Source: Megaleporinus macrocephalus
Taxonomy: Eukaryota > Chordata > Actinopteri > Characiformes > Anostomidae
Direction of reading: 5' to 3'
Assembly: GCA_021613375.1 (NCBI GenBank)
Contig: CM038704.1
Coordinates: 34,861,488-34,925,487 of the forward strand
DNA: 64,000 nt
Shown: one piece after another, positions 10,501 through 22,789 of the stretch
Layout: the number at the start of each line of letters is the position of its first letter
How positions within the stretch are numbered: the first letter of the stretch is position 1
Made by a program: the position numbers and the translations under genes
The notes under the pieces: generated by a model
Told to the model about the DNA's origin: nothing
Database searches by the model: none
The model's input: only the letters and a program-made list of their open reading frames with translations

Positions 10501-11979
10501 TAGGAAAGATCAGTGAGAATGAAGTTTGGAAAGCTTTGAAGAGGATGAAGGAAGGGAAGGCAGTTGGACCTGATGACATTCCCTTTGGAGGTATGGAAAT
10601 GTCTAGGAGAAATGGCAGTGAGACTTTTGACTTAATTATTCAATGGCATTGTTGAGAGTGAGAAAATGCCAGAGGAATGGAGGAGAAGTGTGCTGGTGCC
10701 CTTTTTTAAGAACAAGGGTGATGTACAGAGTTGCAACAACTACAGGGGAATTAAGTTGAGGAGCCACACAATGACGATCTGGGAGAAAGTTGTGGAAGCT
10801 AGAGTTAGACAAGAGGTAACTATTTGTGAGCAGCAGTATGGTTTCATGCCAAGAAAGAGCACCACAGATGCCAACTTTGCTTTGAGGATGCTGATGGAGA
10901 AGTACAGAGAGGGTCAGAAAGAACTTCACTGTGTCTTTGTTGATTTAGAAAAAACATATGACCCAAAAACATAAGAGTGCCAAGGGAGGAGCTGTGGTGT
11001 TGTATGAGGAAATCTGGAGTAGCAGAGAAGTATGTCAGACTGGTACAGGACAGAACAGTGGTGAGATGTGCTGTATGAGTGACAGATAGCTTTAAGGTGA
11101 AGGTGGGACTACATCAAGGATCGGCTCTGAGCCCCTTGTTTGCTCTGGTGATGGACCGACTAACAGATGATTTCAGGCAGGAATATCCATGGACTATGAT
11201 GTTTGCAGATGATATTGTGATCTGTGGTGGGAACAGGTGGAAGATAACTTGGAAAGGTGGAGATATGCACTTAAAAGAAGAGGAATAAAAGTCAGCCGTA
11301 GCAAGACAGGGTACATGTGTGTGAATGGGAGGGAGACAGGTGGAACAGTGAGGCTACAAGGAGCAGAGGTCACAAAGGTGCAGGACTTCAAGTACTTGCG
11401 GTCGACTTTCCAGGAAAATGGGGAGTGTGGTAAAAAGGTCAAGAAGAGAGTCCAGGCAGGATGGAGTGCATGGAGAAAAGTTTCAGGAGTGATTTGTGAC
11501 AAAAGGGTGGCAGCAAAGGAGAAGTTTACAAGACAGTGGTGAGACCTGCTATGTTGTATGGTTTGGAGACAGTAGCATTGACAAAAAGACAGAAGAAAGA
11601 ACTGGAAGTGGCAGAGCTAAAGATGTTGAGGTTCTCCTTGGGAGTGACCAGGATGGGTAGAGTTAGGAATGAGACCATCAGAGGTACAGCACAGGTTAAA
11701 CAACTAGGAGATAAAGTTAGAGAGGCCAGACTGAGATGGTTTGGACATGTCCAGAGGAGGGACAGCGGGTATGTTGGTAGAAGGATGTTAGAAATGCAGC
11801 TGCCAGGAAAAAGACAAAGAGGAAGACCAAGAGGGAGATATATGGACACAGTTAGAGAGGACATGGAAGTAGTGCAGGACAGAGGATGCAGAGGACAGAG
11901 TGAGACGGAGGAGGATGACTCGCTGTGGCAACCTCTGAAAAGGGAAAAGCCAAAAGAAGAAGTGCCACAAACACTTTAG
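7530..11979 (+). mobile_element. RTE-clade LINE, split and decayed
   Basis: This is a nearly full-length non-LTR retrotransposon of the RTE type common in fish. The 5' region (7530-7740) is non-coding. The apurinic-type endonuclease begins CVQEIKWKGSKA, with NGVGVV (7884-8045). It is interrupted by another LINE and resumes at about 9466 with LNVVSGYAPQLG, VVIGADLNGHVGEGNRGDEE and YKSGRRNSQVDYILCRRG. Reverse transcriptase blocks follow: GKAVGPDDIP, NNYRGIKL, QQYGFMPRKSTTDANF, VFVDLEKTYD, LHQGSALSP and MMFADDIVICGG (FADD near 11202-11213). The C-terminal part has RLRWFGHVQRR, then GRPRGRYMD. Frameshifts or stops near 9727, 10128, 10420, 10650, 10973, 11078 and 11288 make it dead. Confidence 0.88.
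8055..9465 (-). mobile_element. Rex1/L2-type LINE inserted antisense into the RTE element
   Basis: The minus-strand translation gives a reverse transcriptase. It reads STGAPQGTVLSPFLFTLYTS, KFSDDTAIV (FSDD replaces the usual FADD) and WCRRNNLLLNTSKTKELVVD, then across a stop at about 9076, YRYLGLHLDDRLDW and FYFLRKLGSFNICRK. A frameshift near 8760 breaks the GVELDS region. The 3' UTR runs to 8055 and ends in GATAGATAGATACTTTATTG, a GATA-rich tail seen at the ends of many fish LINEs. The 5' end is truncated near 9465, before the endonuclease. It disrupts the RTE endonuclease between DRVM and LNVVSGY, so it is the younger insertion. Confidence 0.85.
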
Positions 11980-12640
11980 AAACACTCTAGCAGACATTAG
12001 GCAAAATTTAGATAATAAGCTTAAAGAAAACAATTAACATTAAAAAGACATTAAAACATTCTATAGAACAAGTTAACATACTGCACTGTTAAAAAAATTA
12101 CATCCAGGTAGGATAAAATTGTGGCCATACGCGCCAACCATCAAAATCTTGAAATATTCGTCATGTGCGTGTGCACATGCGCAATAAGCCTTGGTAGGAC
12201 CAACCGATGGGTAGAGAAAGCAGGCAATTAAAGGGGCAATCCAAAAGGCAAAAAACGCAAGGCCTAAACAGTTCATACACAAAGTAGCAAAAACAGAAAT
12301 GGAACTCCTAGTAGGCACATGTTGACACCGCAGCAATACTTCACAAAGGGAGAGCTTAAGAGAGGAAGATTATGTGCAGCTGTGTGCAATCAGAACTGGT
12401 ATTGCTTGGTTCACTAAGGCAGGTCTGTCAGAATAACAAAAACTAATGACTCTCTCTAGAAAGGTCTCCATAGTGTTAGAAATTCAGGAGTGTTAGAAGG
12501 TCAGGAGACCTTCAGCGTTGACTTTATTAACACACAGGAATGTATGAGTACAGCTCAGTCGATCACAACCAGTCTGTTAACAGTGTTAATCACGTGCATG
12601 CAGAAGCATACACGGGCACTGCTTAGGTCACGGGTCCCCA
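11980..12640. other. Unassigned spacer after RTE LINE
   Basis: No recognisable coding, RNA or repeat structure was identified beyond the short 3' tail of the RTE element near 11980. The open frame at 12073-12336 on the minus strand has no family features. Confidence 0.4.
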
Positions 12641-13700
12641 AATAAAATTTAAGGGCCGCATTTAGCCAACACCACAAAAGCAAGGGCCAGCGCATTAGTC
12701 GCATAATATTTTATAAGGCAGATTGTACAGTAATTATTTCTTTGTCGTTATAGTGCATGTCATTAATTAGGTATGTCAACTGCAGCTGCATGAACTTATT
12801 CACCATTCAATAAGAGAAGTAACAACGGTCGGTTGAAACAAGAGACTTGAAGTTGGGGCGGTGCTCTATTGTGGCAATGCGAAGACACTGATCTAGGTGT
12901 GCACTGGAGAGTCTGTTTCTGAAAGTTATGTCTCACAGATATAGGTGGAGGGAAATACCGTGAGTAGCAGTAGGGGCAGCAAACAAAGCAGCTCCTCTCA
13001 AAGCTTTCTCATTGCAAGATGTGTCAGTGATGAGCGACATGAAGTCAGTTTTCTTCAGACAAGAGAGCAGGGCACACAAGCATTCCTCCGCTAAAACCTC
13101 CACACTTCTCACTGCAGTATAATCCGATAACAGTACTCTCTTGAACAAGTCTATGACAGTTTTCTTTGTTTTTCGTCGTGGCTCAAAACAACTTCTGCCA
13201 CACACTTCATCACACACGGCTGAAAGGTTTTTTAGCTTTTGCTAAGTTCCACGATATGCTCAGAGATGCCGTTGTTGAGTTTTCTTATGCAGATGTTTTT
13301 GGATGGTAGTAACAGAATGATTGAAGGCAGCAATTAAACTTGCAATTTTTTGTCTCCGATTCTCAGATTTTGCTGGAAAGTTGTCATTGAAATGGCTGTG
13401 GTGTGTTTTAAAGTGCCGCTTTATGTTCACCACCTTGCATACGGTTACAGCTCCAGAGCATGGTAAGCAAGCTGGCTTAGCATTGGCACAGTCTGGTAAA
13501 ATTAAACAAAGCTCGTCGGTCCAGACAGAACTGAACTGTCTATTTTTGTTATCAGCTGGCCATGTTTTTGTGCAAGCAGGACTTACATATGCTATGTTCC
13601 ACAGAGGTAGCTCGTCAACTGTTGGCTATACTGCTCTGCTCTCGTATTTTAGGTGTTTGGCGGCAGGGCAACAGTTTGAGCCTTGCAGGCCATTAGGCCA
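12640..13700 (-). pseudogene. hAT transposase relic, BED/GTF2IRD2-like, internally deleted
   Basis: Read on the minus strand, the segment near 13470-13340 resembles a BED-type zinc finger of fish hAT transposases: CLPCSGAV, then VVNIKRHFKTHHSHF and PAKSENRRQKI. The end near 12900-12840 resembles the hAT C-terminal block LRIATIEHRPN. Between them most of the catalytic RNase H core is missing and several frameshifts and stops occur. The outer left end GGGTCCCCAAATAAAATTT resembles hAT termini, but no matching right end was found. The longer open frames here, on both strands, are by-products. Confidence 0.55.
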
Positions 13701-13749
13701 GCCAGCCGCCTATTGGGGAATACTGGCTTAGGTCATCGGTCTGTTGCGG

Positions 13750-14105
13750 GTTCAGTCTCTTGAAGTCCAGTCTATTCAATCTTTGACTCCGTCTAACTCC
13801 TAACTCAATGGTTTAAATAGAAGTAAGAAAATGGAAGGGGGGAGTTTGGGGTGTCAATATTAAGGAGGGTTGATATGTTGCCACCTTCGGGGGTGATTCG
13901 GGGGTATCACCTTAAAGGCAGGAGACAGTAGTATGAGATGCTAATAACAAAAGTTAGAATTATTTCTCTCAATAGCATATATCACATCAAAAGTAAGAAC
14001 ACAGCTGCAGAAACTTGATCATGCTCTGTCTTTAATGGGGATTATATACAGCATGTCTGAGGGTCTTTAAAGAGTCTGCATTTCCCCTAAATTACATTCA
14101 GGATC
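13750..14105. other. Unassigned AT-rich intergenic sequence
   Basis: No gene signal. A small palindrome, GGTGAT-TCGGGGGT-ATCACC, lies near 13891-13910. Confidence 0.4.
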
Positions 14106-14385
14106 TGTCAGATTGTCATTACCTGCATTAAACAAACATTAAAATATTAACAAATTAATATTAAACTAATACATTAGAATTAAATTAATATTAAACCAAG
14201 ATTATCTTCATTAAATTAAAATTTAATTGATTTTTACATTGAATTAACTTTATTAAATTAGTGTTAAACTAATATTCAGCTAACGCAAAACTAACATTGC
14301 CTGCATTAAACTAATATTAAACATTGCCTGCGTCAGACTTACATAAAACTAACCTTACATGCATAAAACTAACATTATCCTCAGG
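14106..14385. repeat. Degenerate AT-rich tandem repeat (ATTAAACTAAYATT-type)
   Basis: Variants of ATTAAACTAATATTAAAC and CTAACATTGCCTGCATTAAA recur about every 18-22 bp. The array is diverged and no coding frame crosses it. Confidence 0.6.
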
Positions 14386-17148
14386 GAGACCTGGCCAAAA
14401 ATGGAAACAACAACAGAAGAATTTACACAAGATCATCTACACAAAAACAACATGGACTCAATGGGCTTTACCATGGCCTTAAAACTGTTCAATATGCACA
14501 ATATTTTGAATCTTATGTTCATTTTGTAGGTCGTTTCAGGCAGAAGGTGCAGAAAATATGAAAGATGTCTTTCCCAATTCAGTGCAGACTTTTGGAACAG
14601 CAATGGATTTCCATGCTTCACGTTTCAAAGAGAAGACAAACAGTGAGTTAACCATGAATTTATATCTAAAAATACATCCGTGACAGAGACGGTGTGTATC
14701 ATCTTTCCCAATTTATATTATACAAATCACATTAAAAGCCTGCTTAACAAACATCTTATTGCATTTTATCGATTTTTATATCTTGCACAACTGCAGTCAC
14801 ACTTGTTGTTTGTATAGACACCTGCTGCAACATTTTAAAATGCATATTTGTTACAGCTAAATCATTAAGAGTTGATTTTGTACATATTTAGGACTGGCTC
14901 TAGTAGGGAAATTAATAAATTTCCCTAAAAAATTTAACCAAATTAGTTATAGGTTTAGAAAGTCACATTGTGCCTTCAAAACAGCCTAAGCAATGTGTTG
15001 GCTAGTTTAAGCAATCAACCTACAAAATGTTATTATATTTTAATTTAGACAGAAACTTCAGAAGTTATTACAAACAGAAGGGGGTCTCTAGCAACCCACC
15101 AGAACATGATGATTTTTAGATAATTAAAGAGCTAATAGGTGTAAAGGAAAATTAATTTTAACCAGTTGTTTTTGGTTTAGATCTGTATGTGTGGTGCTCA
15201 CTCCTTGCCTAGTCACACCAAGATAACGAAGAATCTTACGCCACCACGTCATCCACACATACAGAGTATGTTTAAGCAGAGGCATTCTCGGCTTGAGTTA
15301 GATGGTCTCTCACTGCTCCCATGTGTGTGTCTGTTATGTCTTAATCAACTTACTCTTTATCTTACTCTCCAACTGGTCTTGTACAATTTCCACCACATAG
15401 GTAAATAAGTCAAGTAAAATAAAGAGCTAATAAAGGAAAGCAAGGTAAAGATGACCTACATCACACTAATGTAATATAATATGTACTAAACTTGCATTGC
15501 TTTAATTCAGAGTGTGTTTAAATGGTAGCTATGTTAATAAAATATTGACTGAACACTGTAAACTCTTGCTGCGCTTGACCCAAATATGTAAATCAGTACT
15601 TGCTGAAGGAGCTATTTGAGTTATTCTATAGTGCTTTGCGTACATCTGGCAGTAACTGTGCTGGTGTGATATATTTTATTCATGTGGTTTTGAAGAACAA
15701 GCTGAGAGACTGCAGCTCTAGCAATGTTCCCCTACAGCAAGCTGTCATTTTCCACACCATCACTGCCCACCTGAGTGGGAGGAATCCACAGAAATGCCTC
15801 CAGCATTTTGGCCGGAAGGTTTCTGCTGGGGAGGCTCCGCGGATGAAGAGAGGAATGATAATACGGGATTTTGCAGCTGCTCCATTGAGCTGAAACTGTA
15901 TAGTTCATTTGCATGAAGAGGGATTAAATTCAGAGCCTGCTCATTTCAAGGCTTCTCTTTCTCGATAGTCTATAAATCACTGCTCTGTTTCAGAACTGCA
16001 AAAATAGTATTTTAGCCACTAAAATCTTTAAACATTGAACAAAATACAAAACAGACAGTAGACAGTAATGAGAACATGTAGATTTGAGTGAAGTTGTGCA
16101 AATGTAACATTTTAAGACAGATTAGCAGTCACTTCGCAACCAGTACAGCATTAATGAATACAGGATTTGGTTGATATAGTATTCTAGGAGCAGATGTTGT
16201 TAAGGAATCCTACAAAAATGCAAGTAGTTCAATTTATGAATTGTATTAAGTAAAATATCTCAGTGTGAAATTTATTCATTTATGTAAGTACAGCATCACA
16301 GATAAAATCTTCAGTTTCATCTTTTGTATATTTTATTTTTTAAAGCAGAATATATAAATCTTTTCCTAAAATGTGTCTGGAAATATCTGGAGATCTTGAA
16401 ATAAATAAAATGCCTAAAGATGCATATGCAGTACATTATGTTTTTAAAATGTTAAATTTAAAAATCACCATTATTTCCTAAAACATGAAAAGTACACATC
16501 TAATCTCTTGAACAAATACATTTTAAATCCAGTTTAAAATAATCAAATTAGCTAAATTATCTGCATTAGTTCTTGAAAAGTTAAATGAAAGTAACAATTT
16601 AACAACAAAAAGTTACTAAAAACAAGTAAAACTGTCTGTGAACAATAGATGTAGTTATCATATTCTTTAATTAGTCACATAATGAGAAAGATCATGTATA
16701 CTGGCTCCAACTCAAATTTCCAAGTATCCAAGTTGTGAATTAAATTTGCATCATTTAAATGTCATTTGGCAGTTCATGAATAATATAATGCATCCACTCA
16801 ATAACTGTCTTTCGTTTGACTCACTGTGACAATGATCATGTAGCATATTTTATTTATGTAAATCTGTCTGACTGGTTTAAACACTGCAGCCTTTGTTTCC
16901 AGTGGGTTTGATTATAATGATGAAAATGAATGCAGCAGTGTTCCTCCATGTGGATGTACTTTCGTTTAAAGGCATGTCTTCTCCCCCTTTGATCCACTAC
17001 TGCAGAAATGTAATCTGTCTCGACGGCGCAACCTCACCTACAGGCCGAGGACACCGAGAACACAGTGCAATACAAACTCTCTGGTAATATCCTCTAAATG
17101 TCACATATGTCTGTGCCAGCGTTACCGCAGGAGCTCAGAGGAAATTTG

Positions 17149-17150
<2 letters not shown>
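14386..17150. other. Intergenic DNA without supported genes
   Basis: AT-rich sequence. Open frames at 15187-15408, 15600-15893 and 16893-17087 have no recognisable family features or splice context. The 15690-15890 stretch is less AT-rich and free of obvious repeats, so a conserved non-coding element is possible but unproven. Confidence 0.4.

Positions 17151-17229
<79 letters not shown>
17149..17229. repeat. (AT)n microsatellite
   Basis: About 40 uninterrupted AT dinucleotides. Confidence 0.97.
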
Positions 17230-17232
<3 letters not shown>

Positions 17233-17519
17233 TACATTTAAGATTTTTCCACTTTTTACCAAGAAAGCATTTTTGCAGCGTGTTTATGGAATTTGTGTAC
17301 ATTATGTTCAAACTGGCCTTTCAGCCTAGCTCCTCACAGAGTGTGTCGTCCACCTCTGCCGTTTGTGTAACGTTGCTGTAGCTCACATACAAGTTCTGAA
17401 AAGGGACCTTGTAGAATCTAACAGTTACAGTTTTAGTGAAACACAACAAACGAGAAATTAACTTTCACTTCTGCTAATTGGCGTAAGACTGTGGTCAGTA
17501 ACCCTGGTTTTGGAGATTA

Positions 17520-18315
17520 GCAGGCAGGCCCATACATATTTGGACAAAGACACAATGTTTGTAGTTTTGCCTATGTAGACCACCGCAGTGGTTTTGAAAT
17601 GAAGTAGTCAAGATGTGATTGAAGACTTTCAGCTTTATTTCAGGAGCTTTAACAAAAAATAATGTTTAGTACTTTTACATCATATTTTAGCCATTTTTAC
17701 ATTATCCCCCTTTTTTGACAGACTCAAAATAATTGGACAGTTTACTGATGAGCAGTTCCATGGCCAGGTGTGATCCTTTCCCTCTTGCATGATAAATTAA
17801 GGAGATTCCAAGTGTTGAATATGCATTTAGTAGCTGTTCATAGAAACTTTCAATATGTGGTCCAAAGAGGGATGGATGTCAAGTGAAGGGAGCATCATTA
17901 AACTAAAACAACAAAACAAACAGAGGAAGAGCATAAACTTTAGGAGTGGCCAAATTAATAATGTGATATTAAAAAGAAGGAATGCACTGGTGAGTTTAGC
18001 AACACCAAAAGTGTGGGACAACCATGGTGGACAACTGAAGTGGATTATTGAGTCATTGCATGATGAAGAAACTAGTCAAGTCAGCTAGTCTTTATCTAGT
18101 CAAGTCAAGGATGTTCTAGAGGAGGTTGCTGTGTTTTGAGATACAAATCACTAAAAACCCTCCAGAAGAATCTAAAAAAAAAAAAAAAAAGACTGCCCAG
18201 TTTTGGAACAAGATTTCTTGGGTAGAAGAAACCAAGATGAACTTGTACCAGAATGATGGGCAGAGAATGGAGAAGAGGTATAAACTAAACATTGAAGTAG
18301 ATCTCCAGGAGGAGG
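17520..18315 (+). mobile_element. Tc1-like transposon relic
   Basis: Left-end sequence, CCATACATATTTGGACAAAG and the GACAGACTCAAAATAATTGG block, matches the leader of a widespread fish Tc1-like family. Coding remnants follow. A helix-turn-helix-like stretch reads FRSGQINNVILKRRNALVSL. The catalytic-core piece is AQFWNKISWVEETKMNLYQN. In intact relatives the latter reads W(T/S)DET; here the catalytic aspartate position is glutamate. An A-rich tract at 18173-18190, internal deletion, a stop at 18088 and loss of the 3' half and right inverted repeat show it is dead. Confidence 0.72.
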
Positions 18316-20238
18316 GTTGGTGAGCGCTGGCCTAAGAACATTTTTTTTTTATTATTATTATTATTTGTTTACAAATTTTGGTTTTCTGAGAAGAAGACCG
18401 ACACCTCAGAGGAAACAGACCTTGCTTTGAAAGCTTGTTTTTTTTTTTTTGGTGCAATCATGTAATTGAACTATTCGCTGAATAATTAACCATTCTATTT
18501 GCTTTAATCTCAAAGTTTTGAATCCCAGAGTGATGTTTAGCTCAGCTTGGTGCTATGTGAGTGTGCTGAAGAGGCAAAGCTGACAGATCTTCTGGACTGC
18601 TGACAGACACTGGAGGAGGGTAAAATTAAAAAAAAATTGAAAATGGTTTAAATCTCTCCCGCTGAAGCCCCAGTTAGAAACCTCAAAAATAGCACCACAG
18701 CAGGCCCAGGGCTCCTAGGAGTCTGCCAACAGTGTGCATGCTAAATGTGTCTTCATTATTTCTGCCACTGTTTCTTTTGAAACTTCTGTTGTTGCTGGAT
18801 AGTACTCAGGTTGGCAGGTGCACCGCCTCCCCACTGTGGCTTTAACTACACATTTGAATCACAGCTGTGCTACAGAACTCACATCAGGAAGCGTGTGATG
18901 AGCAGCAGAACCCCCAACTGATTCATCTCAGTTAGAGAGTGGACGATCAGGGAGAGCTGATTACGAGTCTAACTAGAACAGCAGCTAATAAAACACTCTC
19001 CACAGGACAGTACTGAATTTCTTATTATCCTACAGAAAGTCAGCTCACTAATAAAGCAAAAAGCTATGAGAGGCCTTAATTCATAAAGCAAAACTTGTTC
19101 CTTAATTGCTTTCTTGGTAAAGAGCATGGCCACATTAATGAGCTTCCAATGCTAGCCAGTAGTGGCTCACTACAATATGCCATTTTTAGAGGGGCTGCAA
19201 TGCATAAAAAACACAATAAAGGGTCCTTCAACATGAAATGTGTTTTGTTTTACAGTATGCTTTTGTATGCTATCTATGAACTTTTTACCATATGATAAGG
19301 AAAATGATGATGATTCATCCATCCATCATCCTTTGCTTTATCCTGCTAGTCAGGGTAGTCCTGCTGGACAGGTCACCAGTGCGTTGCTTTTGCATCTAGT
19401 GAATGGTATTTAAAAATGACATAATACTTATTTTAAGATATTTAAGTAACACGTTCTTTACTTTGCGCTTTGCAGTTTTACAGCTGAGGAACTGATACAC
19501 ACATTAGTGGTGTGCGATACTGCAAAATTCAATCCGATACCAAGTAAAACAGTGCCGATACTGATACCGATACTAATGGGGAATCACCTAGGTGAAATAA
19601 AATAAAGCCTATTTATACCCTACCTCCATGTGGCAGATAACTATTTGTTATAATAATGAAACTTGTATTTATATTAGTAATATCTGACACATTTAATAAA
19701 AGAACAATAATAGAAATCATAGAATATTTGATTTTAATAATAATAATTATTAAAATATGGTTTGTTTGTATTGTCGTTATTTTAATAAAAGTAAAGAAAG
19801 TAAAGAGTTGACTTTCTTAATAACAGAGGTCAGTCATTGTCCTCTCCTATTTCAAAAATAAAAGTATGTGATCCAGATGGACGTATAAATGTATGTAATA
19901 TGTGTTATAGATATATGTATATAAATCTATGAACCTGATCAGTGACCTTGATTGTTTTGACCATTTGTTCATCTTAGATATACTTAATCATTGTTTATGC
20001 CTTATGTTAAAAAAAAAATGTTTCTTATTGTAATAATAAAACTTATTATCAAATGTATTAAATCTTTTTAGGAGCTGTTCTTTGAGTGGGTCAGGTAGAT
20101 CCAAAAGTTCAGAAACTTTTTTTTAATGTAGCTATACATACATTCAAGTAAATGCAGGAACAGTTCACTGCTTGTTTTGTTAGGTTAGTGATACAAAAAA
20201 ATTAATGAATAAAAATCACTAAATTTTGTTTGCCAGTA

Positions 20239-20243
<5 letters not shown>
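18316..20243. other. Intergenic AT-rich DNA with TE fragments
   Basis: No gene supported. Poly(T)/poly(A) runs and ATT repeats occur at 18340-18365. Near 19508-19580 lies GTGGTGTGCGATACTG followed by CCGATACTGATACCGATACT, a motif typical of the ends of fish DNA transposons. The stretch 19660-19800 is very AT-rich. The 19095-19295 frame shows no homology. Confidence 0.45.

Positions 20244-20309
<66 letters not shown>
20244..20309. repeat. (AT)n microsatellite
   Basis: About 33 AT dinucleotides. Confidence 0.97.
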
Positions 20310-20310
<1 letters not shown>

Positions 20311-20564
20311 AACAGTTCCTGTAATATGGTACATAGCAGAGAACATGCTTACAAAATACTGTGTTTTTAAGGTGCCCAGTCTTGAGGCTGAGGAAGATAT
20401 TTTGTTAAGAAATGAAACACTCAGCTCTAGAGTTTGAACAGAACTGGGTTCTTACTTCATCTATTGGTTCACTTGGTGAATAATATTCCATTTACAGCAC
20501 AGTGGATTTATGTGGAGTTGGTAAATCATTACAGAACTCAGGGGCTCGAGATGATTATTTTAGG

Positions 20565-20795
20565 ATGGGAATGATCTGTTTCAGAATGGTACTTTTATTT
20601 GTGTAGCACAATGCAGGTGGTTAAAAAGCACAAAATCACAGATCTTTACTGTGCAATAGAAGTAAAAACAATACATAATGTGAGACCTATACCGTTAATT
20701 TCTATTTTGCCTCACAGCACCATGCATGTACCCCACCTCTATGAATGGATGTTAAGACCAAAGTCTTCTAAAAAACATCTCACATATTAGGCAGA
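20565..20795. repeat. Dispersed repeat family X, copy
   Basis: Contains TTTGCCTCACAGCACCATGC, then CATGTACCCC and an ATGAATGGAT block, shared with copies at 29770, 52440 and 59050. The short open frame here is part of the repeat, not a gene. Confidence 0.6.
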
Positions 20796-21154
20796 GCTTT
20801 TTCACTGATGGTATGTTCGCAAATGAAGTGATCTTAAATCTAGCTGATATAGTCAATACATCTCATGTTAATGCTGTTTTGAGCTTATTAAAAGATTATA
20901 TAACTAATTTCCAGAACTTTGTACTTATTTTAAATACTTTACCTTAAGTATCTAGTATCTTATAAACCAAGCAAAATATTTGACAACATTACTTGATTAA
21001 CAAATGTCTGATAATTAGTTAAATAATCTTATGTAAACTCACAACACAACTGAACTCAAAACCCTAAGAAAAAATACATTCAGATATTTACTATTTGAAT
21101 TATTCTCATCACAAGACCTCTCTATAAATATTATAGACATTTTTGTCATTTTAT

Positions 21155-21494
21155 GTCACGGTGTAGCTGGGGCGAGGAAAAGGCAGTTGCAGACACAATT
21201 GCGAACTGTAGTTCAAACACGGATTTAATATTGAAACAAACAAACAAACGGAGTACACCACAACAACAACATGACCATAACAATATCAACATAACAATGA
21301 GCGACCAGGGAGAGGGCAAAACAGGCGGACTAAATACACAGGATAACGAGAGGGAAACGGAAACAGGTGGTGAACATGATGGGACACAGGTGGAGGGCGG
21401 AGGCAAGGAACACATGACAAAAGGTAAACAAAGACCACGTGGACTCGACAGGACGTAAACAGGCGAGGGACGCGGGGAACATGGCGGGGTATGA
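21155..21494. mobile_element. hAT-like MITE with 8-bp target duplication
   Basis: A 340-bp GC-richer island starts GTCACGGTGTAGCTGGGG and ends GGCGGGGTATGA. It is flanked on both sides by the identical octamer CATTTTAT (21147-21154 and 21495-21502). An 8-bp duplication is the hAT-superfamily signature. Terminal inverted repeats are very short (TCA...TGA). The roughly 100-codon frames on both strands inside it have no transposase features, so it is non-autonomous. A related element lies at 43502-43691. Confidence 0.7.
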
Positions 21495-21723
21495 CATTTT
21501 ATCTGGAGAAGTAGTTTTATTCTACTGGTAGATCATTATGCTTGAATGTCACTTCATTAAATTGCATATAATCTTGTGTTATATTATATAACTCACAACA
21601 GACTACTAGTGAGAAATATTAGATATACTGAGTATATTTTTAGCTGACATAACAAAATTAGCTCTTAGTGTTCCCCTTTGAGCGTGGTAATATGAAAAAC
21701 CCCACACAGATTCTACAGTCTTT

Positions 21724-21727
<4 letters not shown>

Positions 21728-21808
<81 letters not shown>
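21728..21808. repeat. (AT)n microsatellite with inverted flanks
   Basis: About 40 AT dinucleotides bordered by TTTTAACT on the left and AGTTAAA on the right, so the whole tract is one long palindrome. Confidence 0.95.
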
Positions 21809-21811
<3 letters not shown>

Positions 21812-22539
21812 AATCTTCAACATATTTTGCCCTTTAGTCTATCATAAACCTTTGTCTCTTCCTGCCTCTTCTAATGCACATTGTTTAAAGGTGAAGAGGT
21901 TAAACTGAAGGGTAGTTGAAAGGAGGATCATCCCATTTGATCGCTATAGCAACCGTAATGAGAATAGTCAGATCTGAATGTGTGCATGAGGTCATCATCC
22001 AATGTGGGTTGCAGATCAGCAGTGGCTTCATAGGCATAGTAGACATTCTCATTGTCTCAACTTTGCTTTTGTTACAGTGTAGATAAGCAATAAAAGGCAG
22101 TCAAACAATGTGTTTTATCTTGTATCAGTTGTCTTGCTTCTATTATAAATAAAGAATTCCTGCTTATTTATTTGGATGTAAACAATCTTTCAGAGTGGTT
22201 TGGTGTGAAACACAGTTCAAAGGAAACTTGGAGATTAAATCGTTCTTATTATATAATTCAGTTTGTATAGTTCCTATTACCATACCCTGCATTTTTTAGA
22301 CAGGATTAAGGTGTACTAATCTGCTAAAAAAATCTGATAGAGCTAAATTTTATCCTAGTAACCAGATTTCTAAGTACATAAAGACCCTTACTCTGATTTC
22401 TTTTTTTACACAGTATCCACAAGATGGTAACAAAACACTTTTGGATAGATTCATGTAAACACAGTGCAGGAATTGTCAAAATCTCATTTTCTGCAGTTAA
22501 CGGATTACTAAGTGCACATAAACATTTGTGATAACTTTG

Positions 22540-22760
22540 AGAACCAGCCTTGTGATCAGAAGGTCACTGTTTCAATCCTCAACTGACAGGTCATGACTGA
22601 AGTGCCACGGCTCACCAGGCACTGTGGATAAGGCTGTGTGCTTAGTGCCTAGGCAAGTGTGCTTAGTGCCTAGTATGTTCATAGTGTGTTCATTAGTGAA
22701 TGCAGAGGTCAAATACTTCTTTGTGCATCCAAAATGGTCACTGTGCGCTATTATTGTGTT
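22540..22760 (+). repeat. tRNA-derived SINE
   Basis: The head AGCCTTGTGATCAGAAGGTC followed by the B-box-like CTGTTTCAATCCTC resembles a degenerate tRNA. The body has CACCAGGCACTGTGGATAAG and a duplicated GTGTGCTTAGTGCCTAG block. The layout is that of a fish tRNA-derived SINE. Confidence 0.55.
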
Positions 22761-22789
22761 GTAGGACGTTGTGAGGCAGAACCATGCCC

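Noticed and set aside
13321..13731. 136-codon plus-strand open frame
   Set aside because: It is antisense to the hAT BED-finger relic and has no features of its own.
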